In this document: positions 1-8,823 of the stretch, in pieces | How the letters are laid out: each line of letters opens with the position of its first letter | Position numbering within the stretch: position 1 is the stretch's first letter | NCBI GenBank assembly: GCA_963580285.1 | Contig: OY757015.1 | Location: 148,736,082 to 148,800,081 of the forward strand | Source: Lucinisca nassula | Taxonomy: Eukaryota > Mollusca > Bivalvia > Lucinida > Lucinidae | Length of the DNA stretch: 64,000 nucleotides | Direction: 5' to 3' | The notes under the pieces: generated by a model | What the model was told of the DNA's origin: nothing | The model's input: only the letters and a program-made list of their open reading frames with translations | The model's database searches: none | Made by a program: the position numbers and the translations under genes

Positions 1-1075
1 CGAATAAAAGCAGATGGATGCCCTCATCCGGATCCTTCTCTGTGTCAAAGCAATAATGTGTGAACTTATGCACCGTTAGAACTCTCCAACAAGGACAAGC
101 TGTCTAAGTTTTTCATGATTAGAGCCAACTTTTTTAGGAGAACACCACTCATCAAATAACTATTCTTTGGTTCGAGCAAATTCTACATGGGTCTGGGAAA
201 TTTCTTTTTAACAATTCCTAAATTTCTGCCTGTAAGCCTCAGGGACCAACTCATATGCCTTAAGAAAAAGCTCCTTAACCAAATCATAGTCTGAGCTTTG
301 CTCGACAGTCAGCTGAGTGTAAATGTTTCGAGCCTTTCCGACAACAACGCTTTGCAAATGTAAGGTCCAATGCTCTTTTGGCCATTTTAAATTTTCTGCA
401 ACTTTTTCAAAATGCAAAAAATAATTATCTGCCTCTTTTTCCTGAAATTGCGGAACTAATCTTATGTGTTTTGTGGCATCAAAGTAACTACCAGAGTCAA
501 AAACAGGGGTAGGTTTCGCCCTGTCGTTACCCTGGAGTTCTAATTCTTTCATCCTTAATTGAAATTGCCTTTCCCTTTCTTTTTCTTCAATGTTTTATCT
601 TATTTTTTCCTTTTCTAACTCAATCCGTTCCTCCTTTTCTCTTTGTTTTTCTTCCTGTTCTATTTTTTTATTTTCGAACACGTTCTTCCATTTCTAATCT
701 TTCCATCTACATTTGTCTCTGCATTTCACTTTCTTTTTCTTCCTTTTCATTTTTTTCTTTCTGTGTGCGTTCTTCAATTTCTCTTTGTTTTTTCCTCTCT
801 CTCTTTCTTCCATTTCTAATCTTAATTTTTCTAATTAAATTTGTCTTCCTATTTCAATTTGTCTCATTTGTAATCCAGGGTGTGAAACCATAATGAGAGA
901 CAAAGCAGATGGATCAAAACGTTCTTCATTAACCAAAAACTTTACCAAAATATTTTTAATTTCATGTTTTTCATGCTTGTTTTGACAGCAGTGACCCCAC
1001 AATGGGAAGCAATATCTAGCAAATTTGTCCCTTTGGCCAGATTAAACAACTCCTAGGTAGGCTGAGCCAAAAAAC
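1..1075 (-). pseudogene. Gypsy-type LTR retrotransposon gag relic
   Basis: The minus strand encodes a capsid-like Gag. Its N-terminal part (about 1075-870) reads as a small domain with the string LLDIASHCGV. A Glu/Lys/Arg-rich, probably coiled-coil stretch follows (about 870-553), then a SCAN-like capsid domain that continues to the window edge. The longest open piece is 208-552, with motifs FLHFEKVAENLKWPKEHW and YRQKF. In-frame stops near 595 and near 815, and the stop at 208, show that it is dead; homologous sequence continues in other frames from 207 to 1. The primer-binding site and LTR lie upstream at 1404-1760, in the right order for a minus-strand element. Protease, RT and integrase would lie outside the window. 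Assignment to Gypsy rests on the Gag architecture and primer-binding site and is an inference. Confidence 0.75.
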
Positions 1076-1169
1076 TTCACAAATCAAACGTCATGTTTGC
1101 TTTTTGTATGTTTTATAAAGTTATTATGGTAATACAGATTGAGGTTAATTTGACAAAGTATTTTTTTAT

Positions 1170-1385
1170 ATGACAAGCCCGACTAGAAATTTCACACGAA
1201 ATGACAAGTACTATTTCACATGAAATACCAAGTACTTATTCACATGAAATGACAAGTACGATTTCACATGAAATGACAATCCCCTATATGTCTATGGGGA
1301 AATGCCAATCTTTTGAAGCAAATACCAAGTCTATATTTGATAAGAAATGGCAATTACTTGCCTACAAATGAAATGTCAGTCCTAA
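1170..1385. repeat. Degenerate tandem repeat, about 24-bp unit
   Basis: Units of the form TTTCACATGAAATGACAAGTA recur at about 1188, 1213, 1238 and 1260, then with more drift to about 1385 (GAAATGCCAATC, CAAATACCAAGT, GAAATGGCAATT, GAAATGTCAGTC). Each unit contains the small dyad TTTCACATGAAA. The array lies in the leader of the minus-strand Gypsy element, between primer-binding site and gag. Confidence 0.75.
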
Positions 1386-1403
1386 AATGCTCAAGATGTT
1401 TTT

Positions 1404-1421
1404 ATCCCGGGCGAGCCCCCA
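1404..1421 (-). promoter_or_regulatory. Primer-binding site, tRNA-Pro type
   Basis: The minus strand reads TGGGGGCTCGCCCGGGAT. This differs at one base from the classical 18-nt site complementary to the 3' end of tRNA-Pro (TGGGGGCTCGTCCGGGAT, established knowledge). It starts five bases inside the presumed CA end of the LTR, as expected for minus-strand DNA priming. Confidence 0.8.
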
Positions 1422-1426
1422 ATTTC

Positions 1427-1760
1427 TGGTACGAGCCAGGCGTAGCAGAAAGAAAAAGCAAACAAGCCTTTTGGAAATATTTAACAAAAAATTATTTACA
1501 CGGTATCCTTAACCTGTAGAAGTAAGCAAATGAAATGTACTTAGCTCTGTTATGAAATATCCTTGAATGAATCTAATTTCCTTGATCCCACAGAATTCAC
1601 AGTCCGAAATGAAATATAATATCCTTTGATAATCCTTCACAGAATTTTGAAATAACTTTTCTTAAAAACCAATCATCAAACTCCAAAGTCTGACTCAAAG
1701 AGAAAAATCAAGGTCTTTTATAGACCTTAAAGACACATTTTTCGATTACATAACATCCTA
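1427..1760 (-). repeat. Probable Gypsy 5' LTR (outer end not resolved)
   Basis: Sequence immediately upstream of the primer-binding site on the minus strand. It ends in CA at 1427-1428 (plus-strand TG), and contains a core-promoter-like TATAAAAG. The outer TG end cannot be fixed because the partner LTR is outside the window, so the upper coordinate is approximate. Confidence 0.55.
1715..1722 (-). promoter_or_regulatory. TATA box of the Gypsy LTR
   Basis: Minus-strand TATAAAAG, with an initiator-like TCAGAC about 25 bases downstream (about 1697-1692). Both sit inside the presumed LTR, about 300 bases upstream of the primer-binding site, a plausible place for the retrotransposon start site. 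Confidence 0.5.
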
Positions 1761-2033
1761 ACGACCGTTTATTAAAGAATCCAGCATTGCGATAAAATAC
1801 ACTTGGGGTATTCAGGCTGCCATACAGGTAGGGGACCAAGAGAGGGTAATAAATTACCTAGGGATATGACTTTGCCATGTGACATCTATTCATTTACACC
1901 TAAGAAGCAGCAGCACTTTTTTTCGATTTTATATTTAGTAGCCTTTATAATCATTACAGAAAATGCCAATTCAAATCTACTGGTAAATTTTTTTCCATCA
2001 AAAATGATTTTTTTTTTTTCAGATAAAATCCTG

Positions 2034-2428
2034 CTAACTTTATTATTTCTGCTCTAAACATGTATTGTGGTACTCATTAGAACCACCTCAGCGGAGAGGC
2101 TCAGACGAGTACCATCAATTTGTTTTTACAGTGTGAGTGCTCGTTAGAACTGCTTCGATGAGGCGGTCTTAACGAGGACACACAATATCTTTTTTTTTTT
2201 TGTTGTTGTTGTTTTTTTTTTTTAGGAAAAAGGAACATCCCCTAAGCCCCACTTTCTATAGAGAAATTGGGGGTTAAGGAGGTATACATTATTTTCCTTA
2301 TTTTTTCCAAGTCATAGGTTGCGGGTGCCCGTTAGAATCGCCTCGTTGAGTCATAGGTTGTGGGTACTCGTCTGAACCGCCTCAATGAGGCGGTTCTAAC
2401 GAGCACCCACAACCTATGCATTATAAAT
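2034..2428. mobile_element. MITE-A fragments, three central hairpins in a row
   Basis: Three copies or fragments of the MITE-A central dyad lie together: about 2046-2117 (degenerate), 2132-2187 (partly preserved) and 2352-2418 (67 bases, nearly perfect; arms CATAGGTTGTGGGTACTCG and CGAGCACCCACAACCTATG). Between the second and third is the second MITE-A module, a CCCCACTTT...GGGGTTAAGG dyad around 2240-2280, and a T-rich tract (2190-2223). No complete terminal inverted repeats are visible. Confidence 0.75.
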
Positions 2429-2629
2429 AAGAAATATAAATTTAATTGTGTTTGTTATTTTAGTTTTAAACTTGAAAAGGTGAAAAAATAGAATCTTAAA
2501 ATTCCTCTCTTTTCTGATATGATTGTGTCTAAAACAAAGAACATTGTATAGTTCCATCTTGACTGAAACTATAAAATGCTAATGTTTTAGACATTATATG
2601 ATTTGTGTGTCACATACTTTCAACCAAAA

Positions 2630-2668
<39 letters not shown>

Positions 2669-3508
2669 AAATAAATGAAGGTTAATTAATTGATTAAATT
2701 TTGAGGTTAATCAATCCATTTACCTTGTTTGTTTACTTGTAAAGGAAACAATGGATATCTTTGTTTTTCTTTACTTTATTTTAAACTAAAAAGTAATTTA
2801 AACAATATTTTGTCAGTAAATTATATTATCACTCAAGTACCCTTATTGAGCCCCCTATCAAACAAGAAATCTGCTCATAATCACCTCATAATCACTTAGA
2901 TAAGATAAGCCTTTGATTTGCATTATGATCCGAAGGAAATCTTTACTAGAGATCATTAGACAGGCCACCCCTTTTATATAAGGAAAAAATGTGTCTTTAA
3001 GATTTCTCTAGAACTTTCCAGATGGCTGTGGAATAAGATTAGGTAATTTTCTAAAAAAAAAAAAGCAACCCAGAACTTTCAGGAAGATTCTAAAGTACTT
3101 TTCCTTGTAAACAAGTTGTTTACAAAAATGAGATTAATATGTGACTCATTTCTTTAAGAAGAATAAACATGTTATTAGGTCACCCAGTGGGGTGAAAGTG
3201 GGAATCAGAAAAATAAATTCTTATGCATAACACTATGTTTCTGAATTGGGTCGAAAATATATAGGAGTGTTTTAGTGATGATTTTTCGTTTAGCCATTAG
3301 TACTATACAAATCCATGTTTTTACAATGCAAATGCTTAATGAACATTCAAATGTCGTAGAAAAAAAGTTGCATGACAGAACATTTTGCACATGTATCGCG
3401 TTAACAAATCCGTGGAATCAATACCTTCGTAAAAAAAAACCTTCACTCGTATATAGGGAAAACAATGGTTTAGAAGGGTACGTATAAACTTTATTAACTT
3501 ACGTTTGT
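2421..3508. other. AT-rich intergenic DNA, no gene seen
   Basis: Short open frames here are not protein-like and overlap on both strands. The one clear element is an (AAAT)n microsatellite at about 2626-2669. Confidence 0.7.
2626..2669. repeat. (AAAT)n microsatellite
   Basis: About ten uninterrupted AAAT units. Confidence 0.95.
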
Positions 3509-3806
3509 CGGCCTCGGTAGCTCAGTCCGATGCTCGTCTGACTGAATGACGGAAGGTCGCGATATCGATTCCTACCAAAGTCGGCAATATTATTCAATGA
3601 GGATTGACTAGGTGATCTTTTCTACGGCCAGACTCTCTCTTCCGCTAATTCAAGGAGGGTAGTTGTCAGTTTTTGGCGAAGAATGTGCACTTTACTGGTT
3701 AAGCGCTTATGCATAAACCTACACAGGTAGTGTTGTTAGGTAAACTGACCGGCTCGATATGACCTAAATGGTGTTGTCTGGGTCGTTAAATTAAAAACAA
3801 AACACT
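3509..3806 (+). mobile_element. SINE-B copy (tRNA-derived)
   Basis: Begins with a tRNA-like head: A-box-like GGTAGCTCAGTCCG and B-box-like GATTCC region. It continues through a body shared with the copies at 4976 and 21914 (CTCTCTCTTCCGCT..., AGTTGTCAGTTT, TGGCGAAGAATGTGCACT, GTTAAGCGCTTA) and ends with TGTTGTCTGGGTCGTTAAAT followed by an A-rich tail. Confidence 0.8.
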
Positions 3807-3834
3807 GAAAATCAAACATTTACTTACGTTTGCT

Positions 3835-3895
3835 CAAAACATAGAGCGTGTTTGCTCGCTAGAATCGCCTAGCGAGCAACCACAATCTATGGTTG
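3835..3895. mobile_element. MITE-A central hairpin fragment
   Basis: Arms CATAGAGCGTGTTTGCTCG and CGAGCAACCACAATCTATG around GCTAGAATCGCCTAG. It is an eroded relative of the MITE-A dyad without the terminal repeats. Confidence 0.65.
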
Positions 3896-4019
3896 AAGCA
3901 GAAATAATCGAATTATCGCAAATCATCAGGAAAAAAGACCCTTTGTTCAACATAACAGATGCTATTATCTTTTATGGAGGTGTTATCCTACTAACAATTC
4001 GATCCGTTCGGAGATTAAA

Positions 4020-4250
4020 CCTTTTTGTACCAAATGGAATCTTCCTCCTTATATAAAGCAGGAGTTCATTTCAAAATTTAGGGGTGTCAGGTTGTGTTTT
4101 CATCAAAATTGATTTGGAAAATGACTGGACTTTTAGCAAACAGTGGAGGCCCTGATCAGACGCCGCGTTCTGCTGCGTCTGATCTGGGCCTGCACTGTTT
4201 GCAAGGGTACCCATTTTGGGGTTTCTGGTACTAAATGGGTTAATGCATTT
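4020..4250. mobile_element. Hairpin-B MITE copy
   Basis: The core dyad at about 4134-4207 has arms GCAAACAGTGGAGGCCCTGA and TCTGGGCCTGCACTGTTTGC, and an inner stem CAGACGCCGC/GCGTCTG. Flanks (TGGAATCTTCCTCCTTATAT and AAATGGGTT) recur beside other copies, for example at 43890-43930, so the mobile unit is larger than the hairpin. An ORF on the minus strand here is a by-product of the repeat. Confidence 0.8.
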
Positions 4251-4577
4251 CAAGGGAAAACATGTATTGAATTATACGCACACTGTGAAGTCAAACACAG
4301 GACTTAACAGACTCTCCTGTTCACCTGAAGAATCTTTGCGTCTATGGCGCATAGCGTTATCAAAACACTGATCAGACTTCGAGGATGCGGAGGCTGATGT
4401 ATCTTTACTTAGTGGACATGCTACGGTTTGCATATCAATAAACCAATAAACATATTTTTATCTTGGTGAATTCGACCAAGCCTGTTATTTGTTCTTGCTA
4501 ATACTTTTAAACTGATAATAAACATTTATGGGTGGGACAAATATCATGCACAGTTTGGCACGAAACTATTGCTTATT

Positions 4578-4867
4578 TGTTTGATTTAGGTTTAACGTCC
4601 CCGTCAACACTGTTTAGGTCATTTTGGAGACGTTGCTTCGAGTTCTGTGGGATTTTTACCCGACATTGAGATGAAATGACATCTCAAGCCCTGTCACCCA
4701 ATGAAATTAATATGGTTTATAAGCATTGCCGGTCCGACTCGCACCGCTTTACCTGGGCAGGCTTAGATCCTCTAAGCGGTTTACCAGTACGCGGTGCGGT
4801 CGGGTTTAGCTCTGCGTGGAAGCATCATGCAGCCCATCTATTTCTTCAAGCTCCGATGAGCGGGGGC
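4578..4867 (-). mobile_element. SINE-A copy
   Basis: The A-rich tail side (TTGTTTGATTTAGGTTTAACGTCC on the plus strand, read in two pieces) is at the low coordinate, so the element is on the minus strand. Landmarks are GACATTGAGATGAAATGACA, CCTCTAAGCGGTTTACCAGT, GCGTGGAAGCATCATGCAGC and the terminal GGGGGCC. The 77-residue frame starting MTSQALSPNE recurs with frame breaks in every copy and is not a gene. Confidence 0.85.
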
Positions 4868-4975
4868 CTAAAACTGTTGCTTAATCCCAGGCTCAGTCTT
4901 AATGTTTGAAGGAAAATACGACCCGACAAAAAATTGAGGTTGAATCATATTTTTGGTCAATGGTTCAAAGGTCAT

Positions 4976-5297
4976 TCGGCCTGCCTCGGTAGCTCTGTCG
5001 GATCCGCGTCTGACTGGTCTGACTGGTGATCAGGAGGATGCGGGTTCGATAAATGCTGGGTCGGCAACATTCTTTCGTGGAGATATAATCATGCAATCTT
5101 TTCTACGGTCATTCTCTCCCTTCCGCTGATTCAAGAAGAGCAGTTGTCAGTTTTAGTTGTCAGAATGTGCACTGTACTGGTTAACCGCTTACGTATAAGC
5201 TGCACAGGAAAAGTGTGGATAAGTAAACTGACCGGCTCAAAAACGACCTTAATAGTGTTGACTGGGTCGTTAAACCCAAATACAAACAAACAAATCT
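4976..5297 (+). mobile_element. SINE-B copy (tRNA-derived)
   Basis: The head GCCTCGGTAGCTCTGTCGGA (A box) and GCGGGTTCGATAAAT (B box) is clearly tRNA-like. The tail is TGTTGACTGGGTCGTTAAAC followed by CCAAATACAAACAAACAA. The head has a small internal duplication, TCTGACTGGTCTGACTGGTG. Confidence 0.85.
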
Positions 5298-5329
5298 ACG
5301 GCCAAGATCTAAGTAAGATAGAAAAAATC

Positions 5330-5420
5330 CGCCTCATCAAGGCGCATCACATTAACAAGTCCGTGAAATGAACAATCCCGTAAGATAGAAAAATGAGTAA
5401 TGGGATCCATCTTGGAACCG
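5330..5420. mobile_element. Compound MITE-A fragment
   Basis: Shows the junction CCGCCTCATCAAGGCG|CATCACATTAAC, in which the terminal repeat of one MITE-A copy abuts the middle of another's hairpin. The same junction occurs at 5912 (see findings). Only the first ~80 bases of the inner copy are present. Confidence 0.6.
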
Positions 5421-5549
5421 TGTTGTATCCAAAACCGTGTTGTAGCGCACCGCGTTATAATGAGGTTATGGTGTAATTATACATTACGACAGCACTCACG
5501 GATAATGTTTGTACTCCTTCATATCTGCTAAGCCCACATTTTTCTGATG

Positions 5550-5830
5550 TATCACGAAAACACGCCTATATAATTTTAACCCCCTCGAACCCCACTTTTA
5601 TATAGTAAAACTGGGGTTTACAGGGGTAAACCTTATTTTTCTTATTTCTGCTCTAAAATATAGATTGTGGGTACTCGTTAGAACCGCCTCATCGAGGCGG
5701 TTCTAACGAGTACCCACAATGTATATTTTGTGCAGAAGTGAGAAACATATCACAGTTTTTCATCTTAAAACATTCATTTTTTCGGCAAAAAAATGTTACA
5801 ATGTATTTGTATAGGCATGTTTTCGTAATG
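5550..5830 (-). mobile_element. MITE-A, full copy, CGCCTATA-end subtype
   Basis: Terminal inverted repeats are TATCACGAAAACACGCCTAT and, reversed, CATTACGAAAACATGCCTAT. The central hairpin at about 5656-5727 has perfect arms around GCCTCATCGAGGC. The second dyad (CCCCACTTTTATA...AAACTGGGGTTTACAG) lies to its left, which defines orientation here. Length is 281 bp. Confidence 0.85.
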
Positions 5831-5865
5831 AAAATAAGAGCCATCCTTTTTCAATGATTTCTGTT

Positions 5866-6196
5866 GCAAACATAAATTGTGGGCGCTCGTTTGAGCCGCC
5901 TCATCGAGGCGCATTACATTAACAAGTCCGTGAAAAGAACAATCCGATAAACCCCACTTTATATAAAAGAACCTAGGGATATGGGGATATGCACTTTTTT
6001 AATAGTTTTCACTCGAAGACATAGGTTTAGGGTACTCGTTAGTATCGCCTCAGCGAGGCGGTTCTAACGAGTACCTACAACCTATATTTTTGGGTTTAAA
6101 TAAGAATAATATCACGAATTTTCATCAGAATGTGCTGTATCGCACGGATATGTTATCGAAATGGGTTCTAATGAGCATCCACAATATATATTATTG
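5866..6196. mobile_element. Outer MITE-A copy split by a younger one
   Basis: The left half-hairpin GTGGGCGCTCGTTTGAGCCG...GAGGCG ends at 5911 and the right half GGTTCTAATGAGCATCCACA resumes at 6164, with a complete MITE-A (5912-6163) between them. Joining the halves would give the usual central dyad. Confidence 0.75.
5912..6163 (-). mobile_element. MITE-A, full copy nested in another MITE-A
   Basis: Ends are CATTACATTAACAAGTCCGT and, reversed, CATTTCGATAACATATCCGT. The central hairpin is at about 6020-6088 (arms CATAGGTTTAGGGTACTCG / CGAGTACCTACAACCTAT). Length is 252 bp. It interrupts the outer copy in the middle of that copy's own central stem. Confidence 0.8.
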
Positions 6197-6221
6197 TCAA
6201 TGAATAAACATAAAATAAGAT

Positions 6222-6513
6222 GACCCTCGCCCAACGGGGCTTGAAGAAATTGATAGGCTGCATGGTGCTTCCATGCAGAGCTAAAACGACCGCACACGAG
6301 TACTGGTAAACCGCTTAGAGGATCTAAGCCTGCCCAGGTAAAGCGGTGTGATTCGGACCGCCCATGCTTATAAACCCTATTAGTTTCACTGAGCGGCAGG
6401 GCTTGAGATGTCATTTCATCTCAATGTCGGGTAAACGTTCCACAAAATTGGAAACAACGTCTCCAAAATGACCTCTACAGTGTTGACGAGGACGTTAAAC
6501 CTCAAATCAAACA
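6222..6513 (+). mobile_element. SINE-A copy
   Basis: Opposite orientation to the copy at 4578. Starts GCCCAACGGGGCTTGAAGAA, passes AAACCGCTTAGAGGATCTAA and GAGATGTCATTTCATCTCAA, and ends TGTTGACGAGGACGTTAAAC CTCAAATCAAACA. Confidence 0.85.
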
Positions 6514-6529
6514 ATACAAAATAAGAAAG

Positions 6530-6730
6530 AAAATATACCCTCGTTAAGCCCTAATTTTCCTACACAAAGTTGGGCTTTATACAGACTCGTTAACGTGATG
6601 GTCTTATTTCTAGACAGAAACACAACCCCATTGTATGCGGGAAACCACTACAGGGGTACCTTGGCAACAGTGCAGGCCCAGATCAGACGCCGCAGAACTG
6701 ATCAGGGCCTTGCTACCAGAATTTTCCATC
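6530..6730. mobile_element. MITE-A end fragment followed by Hairpin-B copy
   Basis: 6530-6601 carries the MITE-A second module and the terminal TCGTTAACGTGATGG. From about 6640 a Hairpin-B core follows (ACCTTGGCAACAGTGCAGGC, CAGATCAGACGCCGCAGAAC, CTGATCAGGGCC); its right arm is shortened. Confidence 0.65.
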
Positions 6731-7192
6731 GAAAATAGAATAACAACGCAAAAATATGCCTTTTCACCCATTGTATGGCAAAAGGACTTCTCCAATATAT
6801 AGTAATGGAAGAGTCCACTCGTATGTATACAATGGTTTAAGGCGGGTACTCGTTGGAACTTCCACACTTTGACGATACAAAAGAACACTCACAGTCTATG
6901 CTGATCAGAGAACAGACATATGTCATACAAAGAGTTTATTTTTTAACAAAACAAGAAATGTGTCCCAAGGGACACGGATGCCACCGCCGAGTATATGTAA
7001 CACTGGCGAAAAATGTAAACGCAAATGCACAAACGGGTGCACAGGGGTAAATTCACCATTTTTCTAATAGCGGGGGCATAATAACACCATAACAGACAAA
7101 TGCATGCAACATATAAGTAATAAGTAAACATTTTCATATGTGAGGAGTCTGTCCAACGCAGCAGGAAATTTTTCATGGTTCAAAAGGTGTTA

Positions 7193-7361
7193 GAGTGAGT
7201 GAGTGAGCGTTTGAGTTTAACGTCCCACCAACAGCTTAGCTCATACGGAGACGGGACCTCGGTTTAAAGACTCATCCGAAAGTCTGTAGAAGCTCTGGAT
7301 CGATCCTGCGACCCCTGGTTTACTAAGCGAGTAGCGTAACCACTACACAACGGAGGCTTCT
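7193..7361 (-). mobile_element. SINE-D copy (tRNA-derived)
   Basis: On the minus strand it has a tRNA-like head (TTGTGTAGTGGTTACGCTAC, then GCAGGATCGATCCAGAG), a body with TTTCGGATGAGT...AACCGAGGTCCCGTC, and a tail TGGTGGGACGTTAAACTCAA followed by (CACT)n. A second copy begins at 63933. Confidence 0.8.
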
Positions 7362-7397
7362 AAAAAGGTGTTAGGGTCATTGAAGTTCGACATTAAT

Positions 7398-7706
7398 CAT
7401 TAGGATAACACATCCGTGTGACATAGTGCATTCTTTCATACATCCAGATTTTATGATGAAAATTTGTGGTATTTCAAAACATAGGTTTCGGTTACTTGTT
7501 AGAACCGCTTCATGGAGACGGTTCTAACGAATACCCACAACATTAAACATAGGTTTTGTGTGCTCGTTTGAATCGCCTGATTGAGGCGATTCTAGCGAGT
7601 ACCCACAACCTATGTCTTGGAACAGAAATAAGAAAATATGTTTACCCCCGTAAACCCCAGTTTTCTCTATTTTTAGTGGGGTTTACACGGTCTTATTCAC
7701 ATCATG
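7398..7706 (+). mobile_element. MITE-A, full copy with two central hairpins
   Basis: The left end is CATTAGGATAACACATCCGT and the right end is the eroded TTATTCACATCATG. Two central dyads occur in tandem (about 7482-7545 and 7550-7617), and the second module (TAAACCCCAGTTTTCTC...GTGGGGTTTACA) lies on the right. The doubled hairpin makes it longer (309 bp) than the usual 280. Confidence 0.8.
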
Positions 7707-7748
7707 ACATATAAACGTACCTTAAAACCAACTCGATCAGAAAATTTA

Positions 7749-7750
<2 letters not shown>

Positions 7751-7788
<38 letters not shown>

Positions 7789-7808
7789 CGTGCGTGTGTG
7801 TGTGTGTG
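7751..7808. repeat. (GT)n microsatellite
   Basis: GT repeat with a short GCGAGTGCGTGC interruption. The Thr/His-rich frame on the minus strand is an artefact of it. Confidence 0.95.
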
Positions 7809-8035
7809 AGTTCCTGATCGCCATTCAGATGCCCATCCCACTGAGCTATGAGGGCGGTCGTATTCTGGGCGGCTACACAAATTGAACTGAGTCTACCATT
7901 AGTGAACATGTCCAGAGCCACATGTTCGCCTGCCGTGCCAGATATTGCACTGTACCAAGTCGTTTAATGCATTGCTAGCTTAACGAGGTCGTTAGGTGGT
8001 CAAAGTGTTTACTGTTCTAGTACAATAACTAATAC

Positions 8036-8313
8036 CATCACGTCAACATGTCCGTGAAATATAGACCCCCTAAACCCCACTTTATATAGAAGAAACTTGG
8101 GTTTACGGGGGTAAACATTATTTTCCTTATTTCTGCTCCAAGACATAGGTTGTGGGTACTCGTTAGAACCGCCTCAATGAGGCGGTTCTAACGAACACCC
8201 AAAACCTTTGTTTGGAGTACAAATAAGAAAAATATCACAAATTTTCATCAGAAAAATTACCATTTTTTAGTTTTGAAAAATGCACTATATCACACGGATG
8301 TGTTATCGTAATG
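8036..8313 (-). mobile_element. MITE-A, full copy, CCGTG-end subtype
   Basis: Ends are CATCACGTCAACATGTCCGT and, reversed, CATTACGATAACACATCCGT. The central hairpin is at about 8142-8210 around GCCTCAATGAGGC, and the second module (ACCCCACTTTATATAG...TTGGGTTTACGGGGG) is on the left. Length is 278 bp. A textbook copy. Confidence 0.88.
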
Positions 8314-8470
8314 AGTGGTATTTTTGCAGAGAAACAATGAGCAGTTTTTGCATTTACAGAAGTTGCTCACATTTTTTGCTGCAAAAATATTCGTATGTTT
8401 GTCATATTTAATTATCACAGTTTTAACGATACGTTTACTAATGACATAGTTGGTTTTGAACAACTCATCG

Positions 8471-8776
8471 CGAAATATAATTTTGACCCCCTTGAAGCCA
8501 ACTTTTATATAGTAAAACTGGGGTTTACAGGGGTAAACCTTATTTTTCTTATTTCTGCTCTAAAATATAGATTTTGGGTACTCGTAAGAACAGCCTCTTT
8601 AAGGCGGTTCTAACGTGTCCCACAATCTACATTTTGAGCAGAAATAAGATTCTAAAGTGTCCCACAATCTATTCTTTGAGCAGAAATAAGAAAAATATAA
8701 TATTTTTTCACCTTAAAATCTTCATTCTTAGGCAAAAAAAAATACTATGCATTTGTATAGGCGTGTTTTCGTAATG
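8471..8776 (-). mobile_element. MITE-A copy abutting the GPCR 3' end
   Basis: The right end TATAGGCGTGTTTTCGTAATG is intact; the left end is eroded. The central hairpin (about 8565-8632) has lost pairing (CCTCTTTAAGG), and the piece AAAGTGTCCCACAATCTA...GAGCAGAAATAAGA is duplicated. It ends 47 bases from the GPCR stop codon, so it probably supplies part of that gene's 3' untranslated sequence. Confidence 0.75.
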
Positions 8777-8823
8777 GATCCCGGATGTTTTATCGCAATG
8801 ACACAACCAATCAAACAAGACGG

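Noticed and set aside
1313..1519. 68-residue plus-strand frame
   Set aside because: It crosses the Gypsy primer-binding site and LTR end in antisense and resembles no protein.
4676..4909. Frames starting MTSQAL... as members of a small protein family
   Set aside because: They recur only inside SINE-A copies on both strands (6112, 42527, 58321), with frameshifts and no conserved end. They are by-products of the repeat.
7697..7921. His/Thr-rich minus-strand frame
   Set aside because: Translation of the (GT)n microsatellite and MITE-A end.
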